A stretch of DNA of 64,000 bases. It comes from Streptomyces sp. T12 (GTDB lineage Bacteria > Actinomycetota > Actinomycetes > Streptomycetales > Streptomycetaceae). Below, one piece after another: positions 54,801 through 64,000 of the stretch (positions are counted from its first letter, which is position 1; the number at the start of each line of letters is the position of its first letter). The stretch spans positions 11,296,782-11,360,781 of the forward strand of contig NZ_CP117866.1 of assembly GCF_028736035.1 (NCBI RefSeq). The letters run 5' to 3'. A program made the translations under genes and the position numbers. The notes under the pieces were generated by a model that was given only the letters and a program-made list of their open reading frames with translations, did not search any database and was not told where the DNA came from.

Positions 54801-57800
54801 GCCGCCGCGTGGACCCAGTCGGCCCGTTATAAATGTAACACCGCGGCTCTTACCTGCTGGAACGGCAGCGTGTGGCACTGTGTAAACGTCGTCCGGCACT
54901 GGCCTGAAGCCGCTCCAGGCGTCCTCCTTCAGCTGAAAACTGACCGACTGCGTCTGCAGCAACTCGATCGCAGTACGAGCGGGAGATGAATCGCTTCGGC
55001 GGTATCTCCGCAGCGCCACAGCAACTCTCTTCATAGACCGTCCGTTAGATATTGAACGGCCCGTAAATAAATGGTACGCTGTCAACTGCACCTGTCATGT
55101 CCAGACGATCGTTGATGGTCTGGGCCTTCCGTCGCTACCATGATTGCGGAAACGAGTCCGTCAGGCTCCGGCGATGATTCGCAGGCCATTCTACCCTCTC
55201 AGATATCGATGTACGCGTCCTTTCAGAAGATCGCGCAACGACAGTAATCAGTTCGCGGTGTAATGCCGCCGGATGGCGATGATCAACTGTTGTAATTTGA
55301 TGCGACGGAGCGACATCGCATGGCGAATCGGCGACTGATCAGACCGGGCCGATGATACCGTGGCTAATCCGCGCATCGTGTTTTCGTCGAGCGATATCAG
55401 CGGATGTCGAAGAACCAGCGGTCGTTCATTCGACGAACGATAACGCGCAAGCGTCTCGCATCGTGGCCTTCAGCTCACTACCCGCCAGCGCGACTGAGCC
55501 CCAGATCACCTCTTCCCAGCTGATAACAGCAGAGACAGATGGTGGCAGGCCGATCAGCGCCATTTGCCTCATCGATTCCCAGAAGCACTCCTGTGCAATC
55601 GCCTGACCGCGGCCCCGAGACCGCGCATGGCTGGTTCATCACTGGTATCCGCAGGCATCGGCCGGCTGCCGCAGGCCGCCGGCCATCGCCGCCGCGGCTG
55701 TCTTATCGGCGCGGAGCTATCAACGCAATCCTGCTTTTGACCGACCAAACACCGCATGTATACGGCCGACGCAGTTACCCATCTGGACGGAACGTATATT
55801 CGCTTGATGGGCTCCGCCCTGGCTTGCACGCCTGGCAACGGCACAGGGCATGGCCGAATAGCGTCCCCCGGCGGCGTGCCTGTTGCGAGCTGAATCGGCG
55901 GCGTCGACGCATAATACGCGGCGGTAAACAACAGCGCCGTCCGGCAACGTAAACCATGTCGCCGGCCTGGCGGCGGGCACTACGCGCCAGTCTCACCGCT
56001 CTCACTGGACGACGAAACCGGTAGCCATACCGCTGAATGGCAGGGTGTCTCGAAACGCCGCCGCCGGTCATTACCGGTGAACACAAACCCTGGCGAACAA
56101 CCGACGAACCGATGTCTCACGGGCGACTCAAACTTCACCGGAACGCCAGACCTAAACATTCGCCGTGGCTACAGTAGTTGAGCGCTCGAAATGCCGAGCG
56201 GCCCTCGTCACCGGTTACTATGCGGGCCCATCGCCATTTGCCCTGCCAACATCGCCAGCATTAGCTGGTCGCGCGCTGGATCAACGCTGGCTGGCGCCGG
56301 CGCAGCGCCTGAGCCGGACGCTGCCCGCGCCGGGCGCCGCCGGCGCGACAACTACGGCATCAGCCGGATACGTACCGGTGATGTCCCGGCTACCTGAAGA
56401 CCGGGCTGCGCAGGTGTCGACCAGCGGCGCCATCTGAACTGGATTGATACCGTCATCAGGCCAGGATCCAGCCTGATCGATCTTATCGTTACCGCCACGC
56501 AAATCGTTCGAACCGTTCCGTCCTGCCTGCTGCTCTGCGTTCAGATGTTTCACGATATTGAAACTCTTTATCAGCGTCCCCGACAACGGTACGCGGCAAC
56601 TGGTAGGCACTTGAAGCGCAATACGATTGATCTCATGCCCCAGCATCGTATCGGAACTCGGCGAGCATTACTCGTGAACCGGCTGCTGTGGCTGTTCGCG
56701 CGTCTGTAATCTACCTGGCTGTGGCGTAATACGAAGCAACGCGATCAATCCTGTTACCTGAAACCGGTAACCTACGGCAGGCCTCATCGCGCCGCTACTC
56801 AGCAACGGATCGGCGTCAGCCGATATCCGGCCACCAGGCCTGGCATGACGCGCTGCAACCGCTTCGCAAGCTACCAGCTGCAACCCCCTCTTTCGGCATC
56901 GCGCAGGCGGCATCACCTCAGATGCCACTTTACGGCGGTGCCGTACCCACACGAACGCCTCACCCGCAGCCTGACTCCTTGCACTTCCCCGCTTCACCAG
57001 CGGTAAATAACGCGCGATGTGATTATCTAAGCATCCTCGCTATCGATGACGTAGCGCCTGTGGATCCGTGCCATCCTCGCCATCGCAATTACCGTGCAGC
57101 TCCCCGACAGCAACAAAGGCTCGCATTCCCCCTCACGCAGCTCGCCATCACCAGCGTATGAGTTGGCTGACTACCGCACCGCAGGCTTATTACTCGGTGG
57201 CCTTCCCCCGACGTACCTTCCTCGCCGCCGTACGCCCGTGGCGACAAACGCCTGCCTGCAACATCTACTCGTGGCCTTCTCCCCGGCGAGTTTGCGGCTG
57301 TGGAGACTGTATCGGTGCCCCAGCTCTGTCAGGTTTCGAACGCTCCGGCTTTGTGGCCCGCTGCCCCTGCCGTACATAATCAGGCAACCTCGGTAACGTT
57401 ACCGCACTGACCGCCTCAGCGAGCAACAGGTACAGCCAGCTGTGGACAACCGCCGGCCTTGTTTCAATCTCTGGCAGACAAGCACAGGTATCGCGGTAGC
57501 AACGACACTCCGATCATTGATCACCAATGCCAGGCCTGCAGTTTCCAGTACCATGGCCTCATCGGGCCGCACAAATCCTGTGTCCCCTGCTGGCGTTATG
57601 CACTGAACACGCAGTTAAAAGCTGACCGATGTCTTCCCTGATGCGCCGCCTCCATGACGACAGACGGCGTAACTCCAGCGCGACCGGCGACGTCAACTGG
57701 CAGCCGCCGTAATTACCTCAACACCGAGATTAATCACGCGATACCGTGCTATCTGGAGCGAAGAAGCGTGCTGCGCGGAACGCCCTCGGCAATCCATCGT

Positions 57801-59334
57801 CAGCAATATCCAGGGATGTTAGCACCCGGCGCGCTGTGACCAACATGAAGACAACGCCCTCAAAAACGCTTCGCCTCCCCTGGCTCGCTCCGTAAACTAC
57901 TGAATGATCCTGTGTGCCTGTAGTAATCGTAGTGTCGACCCTGATGTCTGATTACTCATCTGTCGCTGTATTTGAGCAGTTAGTATGGCAGGGACGTGGC
58001 ACTGAAATTACATCTATAAAACAAAGTGATCTGTACGCGGCGATCCGCCTGATGTCGGTGCCGTGCTCTGCCTGGAACATTGTGGATGGTGCAGGCGCCG
58101 GGCCTGATATGACCGCAACCGCGCAAACCGCCCCGTCCGACGGGCCTAGCGCTGATCGGCGAAGATCCTGCGCAGGATCGGACGCTCCGCCAGCTGGCGG
58201 CACGCCGCCAACCGCCTGAAATGATCTTCGACCGGCTGCTGGAACGAAGTACGGATCCCCTATCAGATGGTCGCGGCTTATCTGCCGATCCGCTGGAGCG
58301 AGCCGACATGAAGATGATGTGCCTGTGATTATCTGCCAGGCGCCGAACGAAAACCGAAGGCGTGCCTCACCAGCAGCAATCATCTGTCCCATCCGTCATA
58401 TACCCGGTAAACGATCACCCGGTGTTTCTTGATCCCGCATCAGGCGTTAACAAATTTTTGATCACGCGCTGTCCCCCTGAGCGGCACCCCTGCCGCATCG
58501 ACAACCTCCAGACGCCGTGCTAAGCCCGGGACCTACCCGGCGCCTCCAGGACGGCTGGCGGTGAGCGATACGCACTGGGCAATCAGGCTTCTGCAGCAGA
58601 CCAAGCGAAGACAGCGGCATGAAACTGGGCCAGCGTCCGGCGCGGCACCATAAATCGCGCATTACCCGCCGGCAGCGTAACGAAATGACCGACAGTGCGC
58701 CACGGGCGAAGCCGCAAATCTGGTGCCGGCGGCAGTACTAATTAACTTCCCAGGCAGATAAAATGAAGCCGTTCTGGTGACACCACCAGGCCTGCGCGTA
58801 CGGCTACCGGTGACCTCTCTGCATCCGGTGGACCCCGCACGGGCGGTTGCACCCGGAGCTGAACCGCCTCGCAGCTGATCACGAAGCCTTTAGCACCACC
58901 GGCAAACCCGGAACGCAGGCGGGTACACCGTACATGGCCAGCAGCCTTGACGGTGATCCGGTATTGGCGGCAGACACTTCGATGATCGATATCGGCGTTA
59001 CCTCGAGTCCGTGGTGGGCGTATTTCCGCGATCTGCTCTAACTGTAAGAGGCGGTGTCGTGACTGTCCTGCCTCGTCTGCCCAGGCGGCGACGCCTAAAT
59101 CAGTCGTAGCGTCGATGTATCGACGACAGCGCTGGCAGTGAAGTGCCTCGGTGATCGTACCGTGCCATCGTCTGGTGCCTGCGATACCGGTAACAATACC
59201 GGGAAGACGATGGGGCGTGAAGAACGCGACGGAGAAACTGGCGCCGTCGCGTCGAACGCATTGCTGCGCCACCAGTGGATACGTGCTTCCAGTAATGCCG
59301 AGCAAACCTGATGGAAGGTATGTGCTGAAGAACT

Positions 59335-59414
59335 TCCAGCCTGGCGTACGTGCCGGCGATCGCGGCACTGGCGGCCGGAGCGGTGTCGCCGTTGGCGACA
59401 CTGCTGATCGTGGC
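59335..59414 (-). repeat. inverted copy of 25168-25247, 80 exact bases
   Basis: Starts TCCAGCCTGGCGTACGTGCC and is exact for 80 bases of the APC permease gene, the longest intact block of the tail. Confidence 0.97.
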
Positions 59415-60139
59415 ATCTTCAGTATGCCGATCGCCTGCGAATGACGAAACGCAGCACCGAGTGGCTGGCGACTCCATGCGTGGTGAATTATGCCTGCTCG
59501 GCTGTATTTTCGTGGATAATCGCGATCACTCTGACGGTAATCCATCCCGCATGATGGAAAGCCCCTGCCTTGCGCATTACGAAGGTCGCCATCAGTGTTT
59601 GCTCATTCAGCAATCATCCGCTGGTCGCGTAACAACTGATTGGCTCAACGCGATGATTCAATACTTCCTCGAAGATGATCGCGTAGTTCACTGCGCCGGA
59701 ATTAAATAAACGATGGTGGGTGGGAGCGGAAGGCAGACCGGTGATCTGGCAGATCCTGTTTGTTTCCTTTGTAATGCGGAGTCTGTCGGGCTGGTGACAT
59801 GATTAACTGTGTTATCGCAAATACGGCGCGGCCTACGGGTCCACACCGCCGTACGCTTAGCGTACCGTAATCACACTACGATCGCAGCGTCATTCCTCAT
59901 GGGCGGGCCAGGCCCCTGGCTTTGTGGCTGATCGGCGTTCAGTACCGTTGACGTGTCATCACGCGTCGCGACTGGGGCGCGCGTACACCCGGTGGAATCG
60001 TCACCCGCCGTCCTCTGTCGCCATCGCGTTGAGCCGACGTCGACAGTGAAACGTATGTGTCTCAGGCGCCTTCTGCCGTCACCATCTCGATAAACGCGCC
60101 GCGATACGCTGCTCGCGATGATGACAGCGTCATTGACGT

Positions 60140-60178
60140 ATGTTCATCGCCGGCATCATCGCCGTGTCGCTGATCTCC
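60140..60178 (-). repeat. inverted copy of 23982-24020, 39 exact bases
   Basis: Starts ATGTTCATCGCCGGCATCAT; exact for 39 bases near the 3' end of the APC permease gene. Confidence 0.95.
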
Positions 60179-60860
60179 AGATACTCGCCCTCCTCCGGTA
60201 TCACCGACGCCGCCGCATTCGCGTCATGACCGCCGCCGGGCCGTTGTTAACATCCCTCGCCGAAGGCGCGCCCGCCGGCAACCTGGGTCATCGGCGATGA
60301 TCTGAACCCTCGCCGTGCGCGGCGATCAGCGGCTACGCTGCCTGGCCCTGCGCTGGCCCGCCGACGTTCAATTTCGCGATGAACCAGCCGGCTACATCGT
60401 TCCGCCCTTCCACCAACTCGACGCGGCGATACCGCCGCCGAAATCACAGCATGAGCGACGCAGCTGTGACCCCGCCGCAAGCGCAGCCTGATCGTTTCCG
60501 CAAATTGACCGCTCGACGCGGCGGGTGCCTCTGCAGGTGCCTGACACCGTTTTCGATACCGGGCCAGTACAAACGCAGCGAAATTGTTGGCCATTTCAGC
60601 TCTGATGATGATGACGTGGCGGAACTACGGATACCACCGTGAATGAAGCGAGCTGGTACGGTCGTTCATCTGGCCTCGTTCGCGTGCGTGGCGCCTCAGG
60701 CAGGGTGCTGACGCAGTGCGACCAGGTGGCAGTCACGCGACCGCCGCGCCTGTCGCAGTGAACGCTCGTGACGGAAACACATGGCGCCATGTGCTTATGC
60801 AGGCGCAGGTGGGCGCTACAACAGCGGCGGGTCCACCACAGCGGCGATAAACGCCGCAGC

Positions 60861-60944
60861 GAAGGAAGTGGTAGTGAACGCTGTGATCGCCCGATTTCAC
60901 GCAGATGAAGGCAGACGCCAATCTGTCCGCGAGTGTGGATGTTT
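60861..60944 (-). repeat. inverted, degraded copy of 22708-22807
   Basis: Begins with exact GAAGGAAGTGGTAGTG (60861-60876 to 22792-22807) and ends with exact GTGGATGTTT (60935-60944 to 22708-22717). Between them lie ATCGCCC, ATTTC, AGACGCCA and ATCTGTCC in the same order as the source, with about 16 bases lost. Confidence 0.88.
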
Positions 60945-63286
60945 ACTTCGATGAGTCGCGCCCAGAAAACTCCGCCAGCGTTAGTTATTGCGGCTTGCGC
61001 AGAGGCCTCAGCTCAGTGGCCAGCTGGTAGGCACCATCAAATCTGTCGTTAACTCGGCAGGCTGCCTCTATTTATGTAACTGCACCCACAGTCCGTTACC
61101 AGGCATCGCTAACGGGTCGAATCTACACACCGTGATCTTACGTCCTCTTTCGGCTTTTATCGTGCATTTTCGAACGAAGTGCTGTTATCAACCGTCTCAT
61201 CATCCGGCTCTTCGGTGAAGGCGGATGACAGCGTAATCCGGCAGCGAGATAAAAATGTATGGCTCGATGCCTCTGTAACGCCTCGTACCGTTGACAGCTT
61301 GTGACGTCGCCTTCGCGTTGTTGATGTGAAGGCGTCTCGTCTTCCCGCAGGAAAGATCGGCGGGATCCTGATGAACGGCCCAGGTGGCTTTATTCCAGGC
61401 AGCCTGGCCATGAATCCGGGCACTGTACAGCGACGCGACTCGCCGATGACAGCAACGTCATCTGTTTGGTCGCCGGGAGCTGTTTCCTTCGTGGCCCCTG
61501 TCTCGCTGGAACTGAAGCCTGCTGGGAGTTTCGACCGGTGCGCCGAGTTCGGGGCCGGCTGATCAGATACCGGATCAGCTCCTGGCGGAATCTGGAAGGA
61601 GCCGGTTTAACTCAAACGGCCATTGTGCAATCCGCCGCGGCGCTATCAGGCTGAAACCGGTAACGTGGCGGCCGGGTCTTTGGCCAACGAGTACAGTCAG
61701 CAGGCGAAACAACAGGCTTATCGGCACCGCCGACGCAAATATGCCAACGGCCACGGACCAGACCCCCTGCGACATCGACGACCCTGCGTAGATGGATCAA
61801 CGGTACTTCGTCGACGGCGTCCTCCAGAACTGCGCGGAGCGGTCACCCCGATATCGGCCTGGTGATGAAGCGCGGCATCTTCTGGACTACCGTGCGAACC
61901 TCGCTCCACGCCGTTGAACGCGCAGCAGCGATCGGCGCCTGGTCGACGCCGGTACGCGGCAGCCAGTAGTGATGCCACCGCCGGGTTCCATAATGCTTCG
62001 CCAACTGGCGGAACCAAGTTTTGGCGGCTTCTGCCCGTCTCCTCGGATTGTAACCATTGCTGAACCAGATACTGCGAAGGCGACGAGCACGATTCCGCCG
62101 GCTCCCTGCTGTACCGAGCAACACCGCGTTCCAATGCTGAAGGATCGAGATCCTCCGCCCCGGGCGTGATGATCGAATGGCTGAAGGAGGCCGTACGCTA
62201 CCTGGGCCATGATCGCGCGATCTCCACAGGGTATCACGCTCGACTAAGCGGCTCGATGCCGTATCCTGGCGCTGGCTGAAATTGACTACGGCGCGATACG
62301 TTCCGCCGCGGGCGCTCCAGCGCCGGCGCTATGATTAATCACCACGCGAACGATCTGGCGACTTGCGACTACCGCCTTTACGCCGGCCCAGACCGTCACC
62401 CCCCTATTTGATTGCCAGAGAATGCCGCAACTGGGAGCGACTTCGGCCACCGGTCATCTCCCTCGCCCGGCTTATGCGCGGCGATCGTGTATTTAGCGTG
62501 AGCTGGCGCGATCCTTAGACCCGCAGGAACGATGTCGGAATTCTCTCCGGCGAAGCAGCGGCGTGAATGCGGGCGCATATTCCCTGTACGTACCGGTCGG
62601 CGACCTACGCATACTTCAAGCGTGACCGTAGCCTATCCATGCTCATGCTCCCCCAGGCGCGGCGGCGCTTTCAGCGGATCTGGCCTGGCGCGGCGGCAGA
62701 TTGCATCCCATTACGGTAGCTACTCTGGAAGATTTCGAGACGCTGCTCCCCGCAGTAATGTAACACGCAACGCAGACAAATTGTCGCTTCGGGAACAGTG
62801 GCCGGACCAGCTCCATCATTACGCGCAGGCGCAGTGCTGCGGCGGAAATACCATCATAACAAAGCGTGTCGATGGCTAACGTCCTATAAATCTGGTACTG
62901 TCTCGGATGGCGTCGAGACATGTTCGTAATGATTGGTAATGTTAATTTGCCTGTGAAGATGCCGTCATTTCTCATTCGTCGGTTCAGGTCCTCACGGGCT
63001 GGCGGTCTTCAGCTCTTCGTCCTGTATCCTGGACCCGAACGACGCGACCACACCGACAGATGGGTACGGTGGATGATCTCTGCGTTAGTCAGCTTCCGTG
63101 CGGGCGCCGGTAGTTCCAGGCATCAATGCTGTTTCTCCTCTGGCTGCGATCAGGCCTTCAGCTGTCGGCGTGGCGCACATTAACCGACTGACGACGCCTG
63201 ATACGCTGATGGGAGACGAGCGGATACTGGGCTGGTATCGACAAACGCTGTGGAAACGCTGCGCAGATCTGTGGGTATCTCGCTGA

Positions 63287-63345
63287 TAGACATGTCGTGG
63301 GCCTGTCGTCAGCGGGGCTCAATGATCGTGCAAACATGTCGTGTA
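63287..63345 (-). repeat. inverted remnants of the 13-bp repeat at 18771-18835
   Basis: TAGACATGTCGTG (63287-63299) and ACATGTCGTGTA (63334-63345) are reverse-complement units of the ACACGACATGTCT array, now only two and separated. Confidence 0.75.
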
Positions 63346-63561
63346 TGGCTGTCCATGTGGTACAGATGCCGTGAAAACTGGGAACCCATGGAGCAGCTCT
63401 CGACAGCTGCCAGCGTAATTACTTGAACTTCCGGACAGCACCAACTGCTCACGTCTCGGCCCCTTACGCCGGAGGCCAATCATGAAGAACGAACGTAACC
63501 GGATAATCGTGGCTGATTGTATGCAGCAGGCCTGCTGTATATTGTGTGTTGATCGAAGACG

Positions 63562-63605
63562 CTGAAGAGGCGTGTACCGCCTGATGACGGGCAATACCTG
63601 TGTGA
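63562..63605 (-). repeat. inverted, degraded copy of ~18374-18435
   Basis: Exact GCGTGTACCGCCT (63570-63582 to 18415-18427), then TGATG, TACCTGTG in the order of the APH-like gene. Confidence 0.75.
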
Positions 63606-64000
63606 GGCAGGGTCTGGGTGACGCGCCACAGCCGGCGGGGCAGGTCTCCCTCCTCGAAGGCGTGGATCTCATCAGTCAACGCCGCGATGATCTCAATCAG
63701 CGAGCAGCCGCGTACTCGTAGATGTCAGCCAGTGAGCGTCTGTCTCGCAGTATGATCTTTTCAGGGCTGGATCTCATCGCGATGGTGCCCAGTGGACCAA
63801 TACAGCGCTGTAATGAGCGTGTACCGTCGCGTACGATATTTCGAATCTCTAATTTCCTTTATATCCTGGAAACTGCCCAAGCTTGAAAGTCTAAGCAGGC
63901 AGCCCACGGGCGGCCGTGCCAGCAACGGAGCAGCTCTACAGCTCAGACGGTACTGTGGTGTTCAATTATCGATACTGCACGGCGTTTCAACATAGCCATG

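Larger units (their letters stand above)
47740..64000 (-). other. noisy, shortened inverted copy of ~18-47 kb; no genes
   Basis: No open frame of convincing quality on either strand, lower GC, and frequent TGA/TAG in every frame. Reverse-complement matches to upstream DNA occur in strictly reversed order (upstream positions 44.4, 42.6, 42.2, 37.4, 25.2, 24.0, 22.8, 18.8, 18.4 kb at tail positions 48.8, 49.9, 50.2, 51.8, 59.4, 60.2, 60.9, 63.3, 63.6 kb). About 16 kb of tail stands for about 29 kb of source, so it is a deletion-rich second-strand copy, most likely a fold-back read artefact. Do not annotate proteins here. Confidence 0.88.

Noticed and set aside
47740..64000. Dozens of 60-140-codon open frames and apparent new genes in the tail
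   Set aside because: They lie in degraded reverse-complement copies of upstream DNA, have no codon bias, ribosome sites or family motifs, and often reflect known upstream genes read in reverse.

Overview
The first ~47.7 kb is very GC-rich actinobacterial DNA. Its gene families (LysR-MFS pairs, DUF6192/RacP-type proteins, a TtrA-like terminal helicase, HEPN/RES proteins), GTG/TTG starts and IS content are typical of Streptomyces. It reads as the right subtelomeric arm of a linear replicon, chromosome or linear plasmid. It runs out through a helicase gene and a cluster of five hairpins with GGA or GTA triloops (47588-47711), the architecture expected of the 3' strand of a Streptomyces telomere.

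Layout. 1-7 kb: a transposase scrap, a small membrane protein, a divergent MFS exporter/LysR regulator pair, another IS remnant, and a membrane-anchored secreted protein with a toxin-like C-terminus followed by a possible immunity gene. 7-12 kb: a broken pentapeptide-repeat gene, a HEAT-repeat gene behind a MerR-type palindrome, a secreted protein, an HD-domain protein, a dnaE-like remnant and a lipoprotein. 12-20.4 kb: an IS982-like remnant, a broken FtsX/ATPase ABC exporter, an MFS exporter with a leaderless-looking promoter over a palindrome, an APH-fold protein, a crystallin-like secreted protein opening in a 13-bp tandem repeat, and a cupin. 20.4-27.5 kb: IS1182- and IS21-like remnants around an intact APC-family permease.

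27.6-44.4 kb is an accessory, defence-like region: an HTH-WD40 protein with 129-bp DNA repeats, a HEPN-motif protein, a DUF6615/PD-(D/E)XK-like protein, a SIR2-STAND (Avs5-like) gene split over several frames, a truncated HEPN/RES toxin, an IS5-type transposase, and RacP/DUF6192-like genes. An initiator tRNA with a strong terminator follows, then the terminal helicase. Many genes carry single-base frameshifts. Natural subtelomeric decay and residual sequencing indels both fit.

From about 47.74 kb to 64 kb the character changes completely. GC falls and no long ORF is present. Exact or near-exact reverse-complement pieces of upstream sequence appear in strictly reversed order. Examples are 80 bp at 59335 from 25168-25247, 54 bp at 49874 from 42602-42655 and 40 bp at 51812 from 37390-37429. 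The last 16 kb is therefore a noisy, shortened fold-back copy of roughly 18-47 kb with its axis at the telomere. The best explanation is a hairpin or template-complement long-read artefact joined to the end of the linear molecule, and no genes are called there.
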